Shown here one piece after another: positions 54,981 through 64,000 of a stretch of DNA of 64,000 nucleotides. The translations under genes and the position numbers were made by a program. The stretch is taken from the NCBI RefSeq assembly GCF_014201905.1, contig NZ_JACHFM010000003.1, positions 186,001 to 250,000 of the forward strand. The letters are read 5' to 3'. The stretch's first letter is position 1; each line of letters begins with the position of its first letter. The notes beneath the pieces are model-generated. The model searched no databases. It was not told the DNA's origin and was given only the letters and a program-made list of their open reading frames with translations. This DNA is from Amaricoccus macauensis. GTDB taxonomy: Bacteria; Pseudomonadota; Alphaproteobacteria; Rhodobacterales; Rhodobacteraceae.

Positions 54981-55257
54981 CGTTTATGGACACCAGAGCA
55001 GAGTCATCACCGACATGACAGAGGTCTGGCACGGATACGCCGCCACGCCCAGACCGGCTGCGTGACATCCTGGATCGTATGGATGTGCAAGCTGTTCTAT
55101 CTCAACCTGCTCGGGCACGGGATCCGGACAGTGCGAGAGCGTAGTCGCTACGGTCTGCTGTGACCCCCACCTTTCATCCGGCTGGGGCTGGAGTCCCGCG
55201 GTCTCGTGCGCTGTTCCCGAACCTTGGGCCACCCGGTGCTGGAAAGTCCGGGCTTCG
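54981..55257. other. Gene-free stretch after the beta-oxidation pair
   Basis: About 275 bases with no recognisable gene. It leads into the IS3 and tctA remnants and is probably eroded mobile DNA. Confidence 0.35.
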
Positions 55258-55377
55258 TCATGGCGGCGGGCCGGCCTCGCCGCCCGGTTCAGTCAGCGCG
55301 ATCGGGATCTTGTAGCCGATCGCGCTGTGGGGTCGGTCCTCGTTGTAGAACCTGCGGCAGGCGATGGTGTTGTCACG
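55258..55377 (-). pseudogene. IS3-family transposase C-terminal remnant
   Basis: A minus-strand frame ending in TGA at 55258 reads DNTIACRRFYNEDRPHSAIG, then YKIPIALTEPGGEAGPPP. NE-RPHSAIG is the end of the rve integrase core typical of IS3-family OrfB, and the PGG tail is usual for the IS407 group. Only about 40 residues remain; upstream the similarity stops. A decayed insertion sequence. Confidence 0.75.
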
Positions 55378-55504
55378 CGGTGCCTCGTGGGTCTTCGTGA
55401 CGCACCCCTGGAGCGCCATGCTGCTCCTGCTTGCGCTGACGGTCCTCGTCTTGACGGTCCTTCCGGAGGTGCGGCGGGAGCGCGAGGAGGTGTTTACCGA
55501 GTAG
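55378..55504 (+). pseudogene. Truncated TctA-family permease C-terminus
   Basis: A plus-strand frame ending at the TAG 55502-55504 reads WVFVTHPWSAMLLLLALTVL, then VLTVLPEVRREREEVFTE. A Phe-x(3)-Pro-x-Ser-Ala-x-Leu-Leu helix followed by REEVF resembles the last helix and tail of tripartite tricarboxylate transporter TctA proteins. The rest of the gene is missing exactly where the IS3 remnant begins, so it was probably cut off by that insertion or a deletion. Moderate confidence, as only 42 codons remain. Confidence 0.55.
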
Positions 55505-56054
55505 TGTCGGACTCGGCTGGCGTGGTCAGGACGAGGCCGGCGGTCAGGTCGTCCATGAAGAGCGACATGAGTTGCAGGCGATTGCTCACGCCGGCCTTGC
55601 GATAGATGGCAGCGCTCTGGGCGCGGACGGTCCCCGGGCGTGTGCCGCGCGCCTCGGCGATCTCGGAGATGCTGAGGCCTTTCAGCGTCAGGATGGCGAC
55701 GTCGCGCTCCGCGTCCGTGATCCCCCAGTCATCGAATGTCTCTTCGAGCAGGGCGCGGAAGGCCTGGCTTGCGGTCTGAAGGCGCGCCTCGATCGCATCG
55801 CTGCGCCGCAAGACGCTGGTGATCTGGCGAACGGAGAGCACCGTCCCGACGCAGAGCAGGATCACCGCAGTGACCTCAGGGATCTGATGCCACGGATTGC
55901 GCCATATGTCCCCGACCTCCATCAGGATGTCGAACAGGAACCAGCTGGCGCAGAGACCCTGCACCACCGCCAGCACCAGCAGGTTGCGATGGCGAAGGAG
56001 AGCAGGCCATGATCGACGCGACCGATCGGGCACGCTTCCCATCATTGCCACCAT
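55494..56054 (-). CDS. LuxR-type HTH regulator with membrane segments
   Basis: A 186-residue protein. Two hydrophobic segments (LLVLAVVQGLCASWFLFDIL; VTAVILLCVGTVLSV) occupy about residues 23-75, then a linker helix, then a LuxR HTH (LTLKGLSISEIAEARGTRPGTVRAQSAAIYRKAG, about residues 120-155). There is no sensor domain beyond the membrane part. I use the ATG at 56054 because AGGGG is 6 bases upstream. Its stop overlaps the end of the tctA remnant. Target unknown. Confidence 0.8.
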   Translation of the reverse strand: MVAMMGSVPDRSRRSWPALLRHRNLLVLAVVQGLCASWFLFDILMEVGDIWRNPWHQIPEVTAVILLCVGTVLSVRQITSVLRRSDAIEARLQTASQAFRALLEETFDDWGITDAERDVAILTLKGLSISEIAEARGTRPGTVRAQSAAIYRKAGVSNRLQLMSLFMDDLTAGLVLTTPAESDTTR

Positions 56055-56144
56055 GCAGCCCCTCGCCCCCGCCAGAGAACCTCTGGCTGACACCGGGGGA
56101 TCCTGGCTCTACAAGAACAACCGCATCCAACTGCGGAGCAAGGC

Positions 56145-58046
56145 CTATAGCAAGGGGATCTCCCCGTTGGCAACGGCGAGATCCATGATCTCGACCGAGC
56201 CCAGGGGCGTGAGGTGGGTGTTGTCCCACTGGATCGGCTTGCCGGCCGGGTCGAAGAGCCGGCAGTCATCGCCGCGGCACATGAGGTCGATGAGCGAGAC
56301 GTAGTCGACGCCCTCCTCCTCGGCGAGCGTGCGCATGCGCGTGTCGAGGGAGGTCGGCACGGTGCGATACTTCACGGCCGAGCGGGTCGGGTTCTCGCTG
56401 TCTTTCAGGATGTCGGGCAGGTTGCGGCGGTACTCGACCATCGGACCGACCAGCACGACCTCGGGAGCGCTCTGCTTCAGCCGCTTGATCATGTCTTCCA
56501 CCTGCGCCAGATCGGTCGGCTTCCAGCGTGCGGCGACGATGATCACGTCGTAGTCAGCGGATGCGAGCGACTGCAGGACGGCCTGCGTTACCTTGCGGCA
56601 GCCGGGATCCGCCCGCTCGAGCGAGCTCTCGAACGGCGGGCAACCACCGAAGGTGAGCTGGCTCAGGCTCTCGTCGGGCAGCGCCGCGCGAAGCCCGGGC
56701 CACAGGTGCGCTGCGAGGCTGTCGCCGATCAGCAGATAGCTCGGCCGCTGCGGATCGGGGCGCAGGCAGTGGGCCGGGTCGATGCTCGAGATCGGTGCGT
56801 CGGAGCTGAAAAAGCATTCGCCCTCGCCGTAGGCGGCGCGGGCGGCGGTACGGCCGAGTTCCGTGCTGACCTCGGGGCTGCCGGTGGTGGCGTAGCCCGA
56901 TCGCGCGATGCCGAAGCCGGCGATCAGGAAGGCCGCCATCCCGATTGCGGACGCGCGAAGCACGGGGAGGTTGCCCACCCGCCCGAGCCACGCCTTCGAG
57001 GGGATCTCGACGAGGCGCCAGGAGAGGATGGCGAGCACGAGCGAGATCAGGATCACCGCCGCCGACTGGAACGCCGTGCCGAGGAAAAGCCCCTCATAGC
57101 GCGCGAAAACGATGACCGGCCAGTGCCAGAGGTAGAGCGAATAGGAGATGAGACCGATGAAGACGAACGGGCGAAGGCGGAGGACGCGGTTCACCGCGCT
57201 GGTTTGCGCCCAGATGATGAGGACCGCCCCGAGGCAGGGCCAGAGCGCGTTCTGACCGGGGAACGGGGTGGTCTCGTCGTAGGCAAAGACACTCCATGCG
57301 ATCAGGCCGATGCCCACGACGCCAGCGATCTCGCGAAGGACCGGCGGCGCGGGGAGACGTGCAATGCCGATCGCGAGCACCGATCCGAGAAGCAGCTCCC
57401 AGAAGCGGGTCGGAGAGAGGTAGAACGTCGCCTCCGGGGCGCGGTTCACGGCCCACACGGCAAGCGCGAAGGACGCGACGAGCATGGCGATGAGGAGCGC
57501 ACCCGGCCGCCGGAGTACCTTGAAGGCCACGAGCATGATGAGCGGAAACAGGAGGTAATACTGCTCCTCGACCGCCAGCGACCAGGTGTGCAGCAGCGGA
57601 ATGAGGTCGGTGTTGTCGCCGAAGTACGAGGTGGTTTGCCAGAAGTAGATGTTGGACCCGAAAAGGACCGTGGCGAGGGCGCTGTCGGTCAGCTTGCCGA
57701 AATCGGCTGGCAGCATGATCGCGGCGCCAACGGCGAGCGTGGCGACAAGCACGACCGCGAGGGCGGGCAGGATCCGGCGGGCGCGGCGGGCCCAGAAGCC
57801 GGCCAGCGAGAAGCGATCCCGCTCGAGGTCCTCGATGATCAGCGACGTGATCAGGAAGCCGGAGATGACAAAGAAGATGTCGACGCCGACGAACCCCCCG
57901 GAGACTCCGGCAACCTCGGCATGGTATGCGACGACGGACGTAACTGCGACGGCACGAAGCCCGTCGATATCTGCTCGGTACTGCACCAGTGTTCCCCTTG
58001 CTCCGGGGGCATGTAGCAATTCGGCCTGGCCGTGGGAATTATCCAT
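56145..58046 (-). CDS. OafA/YrhL-type acyltransferase with SGNH domain
   Basis: A 633-residue membrane O-acyltransferase. The acyltransferase-3 domain begins YRADIDGLRAVAVTSVVAYH and includes GFVGVDIFFVISGFLITSLI and HTWSLAVEEQYYLLFPLIML, with about ten helices to residue 365. A periplasmic SGNH-like domain starts at YLLIGDSLAAHLWPGLRAAL (about residue 440) and ends with a catalytic Asp/His region DNTHLTPLGSVEIMDL. It acetylates extracellular polysaccharide or lipopolysaccharide. The start ATG (58046) has only a weak ribosome-binding site. Confidence 0.88.
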   Translation of the reverse strand: MDNSHGQAELLHAPGARGTLVQYRADIDGLRAVAVTSVVAYHAEVAGVSGGFVGVDIFFVISGFLITSLIIEDLERDRFSLAGFWARRARRILPALAVVLVATLAVGAAIMLPADFGKLTDSALATVLFGSNIYFWQTTSYFGDNTDLIPLLHTWSLAVEEQYYLLFPLIMLVAFKVLRRPGALLIAMLVASFALAVWAVNRAPEATFYLSPTRFWELLLGSVLAIGIARLPAPPVLREIAGVVGIGLIAWSVFAYDETTPFPGQNALWPCLGAVLIIWAQTSAVNRVLRLRPFVFIGLISYSLYLWHWPVIVFARYEGLFLGTAFQSAAVILISLVLAILSWRLVEIPSKAWLGRVGNLPVLRASAIGMAAFLIAGFGIARSGYATTGSPEVSTELGRTAARAAYGEGECFFSSDAPISSIDPAHCLRPDPQRPSYLLIGDSLAAHLWPGLRAALPDESLSQLTFGGCPPFESSLERADPGCRKVTQAVLQSLASADYDVIIVAARWKPTDLAQVEDMIKRLKQSAPEVVLVGPMVEYRRNLPDILKDSENPTRSAVKYRTVPTSLDTRMRTLAEEEGVDYVSLIDLMCRGDDCRLFDPAGKPIQWDNTHLTPLGSVEIMDLAVANGEIPLL

Positions 58047-58208
58047 GAGCGCAATCCGACATGTGCGCGGTGCGGCGCTGGTAGGATAGGCCATAAGCAT
58101 CTGTAGCATGATCGCCAGTGTACACCGGGAAAGTCGGCATAAGCGGCTGTGCGATGGGATCCGCCCGGGGCCGGTCCCGGCGCTCGGCCGATGGACCTCC
58201 CAAACGAG

Positions 58209-58237
58209 AAAGGCAGGGAGCGGGGCTCCCTGCCTTT
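58209..58237 (-). terminator. Intrinsic terminator after the second RTX gene
   Basis: A perfect 12-bp stem (AAAGGCAGGGAG with its complement, loop CGGGG) 43 bases after the RTX stop, followed on the minus strand by a T-rich stretch (TTTCTCGTTT). Good terminator polarity for the RTX gene. Confidence 0.75.
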
Positions 58238-58279
58238 GATCTGCGTGACGCCGGCAAAAGGGCCGGCAGCCTCAGGCAA

Positions 58280-59605
58280 TCACAGGACGAAGTTGCTGGC
58301 CGTGAAGTCCGCGAGGTTCCAGTTCTCGATCGTCACGGTGCAGGCGTCGAACGTGAAGACGCAGCTCGTGCCGGAGTCGACGCCGAGGCTCATCGCCTCG
58401 GCAACGGAACCGAGGCCGAAGGCGACGAGCCAGAGCTTGTCCTCGGCGGCGAAGTCCATGATCGTGTCGTTTCCGTCGCCACCCTGGAACTCGAACTCGT
58501 CCGCGCCGGCGCCGCCGAAGTTGATGTCGTCGCCGGTGTCGGCCTCGAGGCGGTCGTTGCCGGCACCGCCATAGAGCGTGTCATTGCCACTGCCGCCGCC
58601 GAGGTCGTCCCGGTCGTTCCCGCCATAGATCAGATCGTCACCCGAAGCGCCAAAGACCTTGTCGATCCCGTCGTCGCCGTAGAGCGTATCGTTGCCTCCG
58701 CCGCCACCGACGCGGTCGTTGCCGGTGTCGCCATGCAGCAGGTCATTGCCGTAACCACCTGACAGCGTGTCATTCCCCGAACCGCCGTTCAGCGTATCAT
58801 CGCCCCGGTGACCGAAGAGGCCGTCACTGCCGGCGCCACCGTTGAGCAGGTCGCGCCCGGCATAGCCGAACATCTTGTCCGGCGCGGCAGTGCCATTCAG
58901 CACGTTCGCCCCGTTGTTCCCCTCGATCATGCTACGCTGGAATGTCGGCTCGATGACGAAGTTGGACGGGGTGAAGCTCGTCAGCTCCTTGTTCAGGATC
59001 CGGACGATGGTTCCCTCGAAGTTGAACACCGTGTCGGCGCCGTCCTGGGTGCCGTATCCGATCACTTCCTCGACGCTGCCATAGCCGAGGCTGCGCAGCC
59101 ACAGCTTGTCGTGGGACTCGAAGTCGGTGATGACGTCGTTGCCGTCGTCACCCTGAAACTCGAACTCGTCGATCCCCATCCCGCCGCTCAGGCGGTCATT
59201 GCCGGTATCACCTTCGAGGTGGTCGTTTCCCGCACGCCCGATGAGCGTATCGTCGCCCGCGCCGCCGCCGAGGTTGTCGTTGCCAAGGACGGCATCAATA
59301 TAGTCGTTCCCCGATCCGGCGATGAAGACGTCATCGCCACCATCGCCAAACATCCGGTCATTGCCGGCGCCGCCAAAGAGCGTGTCGTTGCCAGTGCCAC
59401 CATAGATCTGGTCGTTGCCAAACCCGCCACTGACCACGTCGGCGCCCGCGCCCCCGAGCAGTGAGTCATGGTCGTCCTGTCCGAACAGCCGGTCGTTTCC
59501 GCCCACCCCCTGCAGGGTGTCGTTGCCCGCGCCGCCAAAGATCGTGTCAACTGACGCGGTGCCCCGCAGGAGGTCGGCCACCGCCGTTCCTTGGATCAAA
59601 GCCAT
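58280..59605 (-). CDS. RTX calcium-binding protein with two duplicated halves
   Basis: A 441-residue type I-secretion substrate-like protein without a Sec signal. RTX nonapeptides ([19 protein letters not shown] and many more) fill residues about 18-155 and 220-370. Each half ends in the same module: [20 protein letters not shown], then [15 protein letters not shown]; and [20 protein letters not shown], then [15 protein letters not shown]. It finishes with [10 protein letters not shown]. So it is an internal tandem duplication of an RTX-plus-C-terminal module. I chose the ATG at 59605 after GAGAGAGAA. Confidence 0.88.
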   Translation of the reverse strand: MALIQGTAVADLLRGTASVDTIFGGAGNDTLQGVGGNDRLFGQDDHDSLLGGAGADVVSGGFGNDQIYGGTGNDTLFGGAGNDRMFGDGGDDVFIAGSGNDYIDAVLGNDNLGGGAGDDTLIGRAGNDHLEGDTGNDRLSGGMGIDEFEFQGDDGNDVITDFESHDKLWLRSLGYGSVEEVIGYGTQDGADTVFNFEGTIVRILNKELTSFTPSNFVIEPTFQRSMIEGNNGANVLNGTAAPDKMFGYAGRDLLNGGAGSDGLFGHRGDDTLNGGSGNDTLSGGYGNDLLHGDTGNDRVGGGGGNDTLYGDDGIDKVFGASGDDLIYGGNDRDDLGGGSGNDTLYGGAGNDRLEADTGDDINFGGAGADEFEFQGGDGNDTIMDFAAEDKLWLVAFGLGSVAEAMSLGVDSGTSCVFTFDACTVTIENWNLADFTASNFVL

Positions 59606-60481
59606 ATTCTCTCTCACCTATGTGTACTATGCAACGCGAGGCTGGGTCGGTTGCTACGCGCGCAGATTACCCGCTCTGCGCGGCCACCAGCAATGCTTTG
59701 CCGGCGGAGTGCGGCGCAGTCGGTCGGCGCGGGCGTAAAACAGTGGCGCTTGAGCATCAGAGCCGTTGTCTCAATCGCGGACCAGGCGTCGGAGCCAACG
59801 GTCGATCGGGACGCAAGTATCCAGGGGTCCATCTCGAAATGACTGCGAGATGTCGACGGGTTCCGTGGTCAGGCTGTCATCGGGGGCTTTACCTCCCAGG
59901 CCATAGTCCGCATCGCGTCGGATGTTTCCCGCGGAGTCGATCGCATTTTCGTGATTTCGTGATTCCGCCGCGTCTTGATCGCCAGAGAGATGCATTGAGG
60001 CGAGGCGAGACCGCCCTTGAGAGGCGGAGCGACCAACTGTTCAGGCAGGAAAATCACGGGCACCGGTGGGGGCATGTCGTCTCACGGCATCTCATCCGCC
60101 CTACTCGGGAGCGGCAGCGATGCAGTCCCGCACAGTGCGTAGCCGCTGCCGCTTTCGAAGGCTGCGCGGCCCCGCCCATGTCCGCCGGCCGAAGACCCGC
60201 GCAAGCGCCTCGGACGGTGCCGTCCGCGGGTGTGTAGCGGTCGCGATGGGTGAGACGAAATGGCCGAGAAACATCGGACAAGCCCGGTCACACGCTCGCG
60301 TCCGGCTGGGGGCGTGAACTGGATAGCCGAAGTTTCAGGGCCGCGGTGGACAGGAAGCTCCCGGTCGAAGGCGATCAGGGGCAGCGCGGAGCCCGCAAGA
60401 GGCCGGGGGCTCTGTCGCGGGGTGCTGCGGAATGTCCTGTCGAGGGTCTGTCAGGGCATCCCGACGAACCTCTCCCCGCAA
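59606..60481. other. Long gene-poor region between RTX and guaB
   Basis: About 875 bases with no supported gene. A 9-bp inverted repeat GCGGCAGCG (60111-60119) / CGCTGCCGC (60144-60152) could form a hairpin. A 74-codon minus-strand frame at 59771-59995 has no ribosome-binding site. Codon patterns in other frames look like noise. Confidence 0.4.
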
Positions 60482-62023
<1,542 letters not shown>

Positions 62024-62174
62024 TCAGGGCACGCGGTCGTGACGCGCTGTGGCGGGCAAAGCGGGGGAGTCGGGGGATCCTGCACTCGCAGGTTGGAACT
62101 CACACGCAGGCAAGGCATTTCCCGGACGTGAACCTGCTGCTATGCTCGGCAGAGGGCGATGAAGGAACGCGTGC

Positions 62175-63032
62175 ATGGACTGGCGAGGGCGGCGTGAGAG
62201 CTCGAACATCGAGGACCGGCGCGGCCGTGGTGGCGGCGGCATGGTCCGGGTCGGAGGCGCGGGAGGCATCGGCGTGCTCGCCGTCGTGCTCATCGGCATG
62301 TTTTTCGGCGTCGACCTGACGCCGTTGCTCAATGGTGGTGGCGGCGGAACCCAGACCCAGACCCAGGCACCCGCGGGGCCGAACAGCATCGACGACCAGA
62401 GCGAGCAGTTCGTGGCGGTGGTGCTGGCCGAGACCGAAGACGTCTGGGGCTCGATCTTCAAGGCGTCGAACCTGACGTATCACCAGCCGAGACTGGTGCT
62501 CTTCTCCGGCGTCACCCGGTCGGGCTGTGGTGCGGCGCAGTCGGCGATGGGGCCGTTCTACTGCCCGCTCGACAAGACGGTCTATCTCGACACCGACTTC
62601 TTCCGGGTGATGGAGCAGCAGCTCGGCTCGCGCGGCGAGTTCGCCCGGGCCTATGTGATCTCTCATGAGGTCGGCCATCACGTGCAGGACGAACTCGGCG
62701 TGCTGGAGCAGACCAACAACATTCGCCAGCGGGCGAGCGAGGCGCAGTCGAACGCCATCTCGGTGCAGGTCGAGCTTCAGGCCGACTGCTACGCCGGGGT
62801 CTGGGCCAATGCGGCCCGCGACCGCCTGAAGCTCACCGATGACGATATCCGCAGCGCGCTCGATACCGCGGCCCGCATCGGCGACGACGCGCTGCAGCAG
62901 AAGAGCCAGGGGGTCGTGGTGCCCGACAGCTTCACCCACGGCTCCAGCGAGCAGCGTCAGCGCTGGTTCTACGAGGGCTACCGGAGCGGCAACCCGGACC
63001 AGTGCGACACCTTCAACGCCCAGAACCTCTGA
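62175..63032 (+). CDS. YpfJ-type neutral zinc metallopeptidase
   Basis: A 285-residue membrane-anchored protein. An Arg/Gly-rich N-terminus is followed by one hydrophobic helix (IGVLAVVLIGMFFGV, about residues 34-50), a Gln/Thr-rich linker and a zinc-peptidase domain with VISHEVGHHVQDELG (HExxH, about residue 163) and LQADCYAGVW (about 203). This is the KPN_02809/YpfJ family, a proposed periplasmic metalloprotease with unknown substrate. Its stop overlaps the DUF4169 start by one base. Confidence 0.9.
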   Translation: MDWRGRRESSNIEDRRGRGGGGMVRVGGAGGIGVLAVVLIGMFFGVDLTPLLNGGGGGTQTQTQAPAGPNSIDDQSEQFVAVVLAETEDVWGSIFKASNLTYHQPRLVLFSGVTRSGCGAAQSAMGPFYCPLDKTVYLDTDFFRVMEQQLGSRGEFARAYVISHEVGHHVQDELGVLEQTNNIRQRASEAQSNAISVQVELQADCYAGVWANAARDRLKLTDDDIRSALDTAARIGDDALQQKSQGVVVPDSFTHGSSEQRQRWFYEGYRSGNPDQCDTFNAQNL

Positions 63033-63247
63033 TGGCTGACGTCGTGAACCTCCGAACCGCGCGCAAGCAGCGCGAGCGGGCCGAGGCGCGGCGAAAGGTG
63101 GCCGTGCGGACCGGAGACGAGACCGAGCGGGCAAAGGCGGAGGCGGCGCTGGACCGGCGGCGCTTCGACGGCCACCGCCGGGACCGGGACACCGGGTCCG
63201 GCGGTGATGAACCTCGCGATGGTGGCGGCGGGCAGGGCGAGGGCTGA
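63032..63247 (+). CDS. DUF4169 family protein
   Basis: A 71-residue, highly charged protein: ADVVNLRTARKQRERAEARR is the DUF4169 signature, and the C-terminal part is Gly/Asp-rich. The ATG overlaps the metallopeptidase stop by one base. DUF4169 proteins are typical of alphaproteobacteria and often sit in this gene order with a ribbon-helix-helix protein. Function unknown. Confidence 0.85.
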   Translation: MADVVNLRTARKQRERAEARRKVAVRTGDETERAKAEAALDRRRFDGHRRDRDTGSGGDEPRDGGGGQGEG

Positions 63248-63253
63248 CCCGTC

Positions 63254-63475
63254 GTGCGTCCGGAAAAGCACTCGCTCACCCTGCGCGGCCACCGGACTTC
63301 GGTGTCGCTCGAGCCGGAGTTCTGGCGGGCGTTTCGGGCGCTCGCTGCGGCGGAGGGGCGTGGGCTGAACGAACTTGCTGCCGAGATAGACGAAGCGCGG
63401 GGCGCAGACCGCGGGCTCGCCTCGGCGATCCGGGTCCACGTGCTTGAACGTCTGACCGCGCGCATGGCGGACTGA
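63254..63475 (+). CDS. Ribbon-helix-helix domain protein (RHH_4)
   Basis: A 73-residue protein with LTLRGHRTSVSLEPEFWRAF, then LAAAEGRGLNELAAEIDEAR, the RHH_4 pattern of a beta strand followed by two helices. It uses a GTG start at 63254, 6 bases after the DUF4169 stop. Probably a small DNA-binding protein; targets unknown. Confidence 0.85.
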   Translation: MRPEKHSLTLRGHRTSVSLEPEFWRAFRALAAAEGRGLNELAAEIDEARGADRGLASAIRVHVLERLTARMAD

Positions 63476-63479
63476 CGGG

Positions 63480-63500
63480 GCGACGCCTCTCAGGCGTCGC
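63480..63500. terminator. Stem-loop between convergent RHH and suhB genes
   Basis: A perfect 9-bp inverted repeat (GCGACGCCT/AGGCGTCGC, 3-base loop) straddles the stop codon of the minus-strand suhB-like gene and lies just after the RHH gene. No U-tract is visible. Confidence 0.5.
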
Positions 63501-64000
63501 GCAGGATCGAACGCAGGCTGTCGTAGACGTTGGCGTTCGCAGCGACGACGGAGCGGTCGTTGAAAATGTGTTCGTCCTCACCGATGCCGCCGGCGAAACC
63601 ACCGGCCTCGCGGACGAGGAGCAAGCCCGCCGCCACGTCCCAGGGCTGAAGGCCGCGCTCCCAGTAGCCGTCGAGACGCCCGGCGGCGACGTAGGCGAGA
63701 TCGAGCGACGCGGCACCCCAGCGGCGGATGCCGGCGGTCCGGGGCGCAAGTGCGGCGATCGCCCGAAGGGTGCGCGGAAGCTCCGGGTTGCCGCCGAAGG
63801 GGACACCCGTCGCGAAGATCATCTCCAGCATGTCGCGGCGACCGGAGACGCGGATGCGCTGGTCGTTCATCCAGGCGCCCGCGCCCTTCTCGGCAACGAA
63901 CATCTCGTCCTTGGCCGGATCATAGACCACGGCGGCGACGATCTCGCCCTTGTACTCCAGCCCGATCGAGACCGCCCAGTGCGGCAGGCCGTGGAGGAAG
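63490..64000 (-). CDS. suhB: Inositol monophosphatase family protein (SuhB type), 5' end outside window
   Basis: The last 170 residues of a SuhB-like phosphatase; the gene runs off the window end. Seen: LPHWAVSIGLEYKGEIVAAV, VYDPAKDEMFVAEKGAGAWMN, then IRRWGAASLDLAYVAAGRLDG and QPWDVAAGLLLVREAGG, the C-terminal IMPase motif with a metal-binding Asp. The N-terminal metal ligands (GEE, DPLDG) are beyond 64000. Confidence 0.88.
   Translation of the reverse strand, partial: FLHGLPHWAVSIGLEYKGEIVAAVVYDPAKDEMFVAEKGAGAWMNDQRIRVSGRRDMLEMIFATGVPFGGNPELPRTLRAIAALAPRTAGIRRWGAASLDLAYVAAGRLDGYWERGLQPWDVAAGLLLVREAGGFAGGIGEDEHIFNDRSVVAANANVYDSLRSILRDA

Noticed and set aside
56214-58016. A 600-codon plus-strand frame
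   Set aside because: Antisense to the OafA-like acyltransferase; no recognisable protein.

Overview
The window is GC-rich DNA with dense genes, short intergenic gaps and many 1- to 4-base stop/start overlaps. The gene families (YjbF/YjbH export proteins, DUF4169, an RHH_4-type ribbon-helix-helix protein, DUF2892, ExoY/ExoP-type polysaccharide genes, the persulfide dioxygenase/sulfide:quinone oxidoreductase set) point to an alphaproteobacterium, most likely Rhodobacterales. I cannot name a species. I saw no rRNA or tRNA gene.

Region 1 (1-14.8 kb) is sugar or polyol catabolism. It holds an MFS exporter, a DoxX protein, and a minus-strand ABC sugar importer operon ending in an FAD-linked oxidase. 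A second minus-strand operon encodes aldehyde dehydrogenase, an FGGY xylulokinase-like kinase, phosphoglycolate phosphatase, an RpiR regulator and ribose-5-phosphate isomerase A. A divergent SDR and a stand-alone ribose-type binding protein follow. Three near-identical sites (TAGTTWWRCTA) lie just upstream of the importer operon, the catabolic operon and the SDR, and look like one operator set. The enzymes fit uptake and phosphorylation of a pentose or polyol plus handling of glycolaldehyde, glycolate and phosphoglycolate.

Region 2 (15-20.4 kb) has a secreted arylsulfatase, a type I-E-like CRISPR array with no cas genes in the window, an isochorismatase-like hydrolase and an IclR regulator.

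Region 3 (20.6-40.3 kb) is an exopolysaccharide locus: acyltransferase, unknown GT-B-like protein, NAD-epimerase and Wzx-like flippase; YjbH, YjbF, Wza-like export lipoprotein and an outer-membrane barrel; a glycosyltransferase-like protein; a Wzc/ExoP tyrosine autokinase; and an ExoY-type priming transferase. Inside it is the most unusual part of the window (33.8-39.0 kb): an RTX-repeat protein, a small Tat-like secreted peptide, an HprK-like kinase with a possible PqqD-like N-terminus and a PF14907-type nucleotidyltransferase in one minus-strand operon. Next to it are a PPP-type phosphatase and an 80-residue secreted protein ending in HHCGCGHH. This looks like a peptide- or surface-protein-modifying cassette and is my best candidate for an undescribed system.

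Region 4 (40.4-50.8 kb) has a metal-chelate ABC import operon (DUF364 protein, binding protein, ATPase, FecCD permease, small 75-residue protein), then a sulfide/persulfide operon (MBL persulfide dioxygenase-like, phosphatase-SQR fusion, SulP transporter), a DUF2892 membrane protein and a Crp/Fnr regulator.

Region 5 (50.8-64 kb) has a Phd/VapC toxin-antitoxin pair whose toxin appears to start at CTG, a thiolase/FadB beta-oxidation pair, an IS3-transposase remnant abutting a tctA remnant, a LuxR-type membrane regulator, an OafA-like acyltransferase, a second RTX protein, guaB, a YpfJ-type metallopeptidase with two small downstream genes, and a SuhB-type phosphatase cut by the window end.
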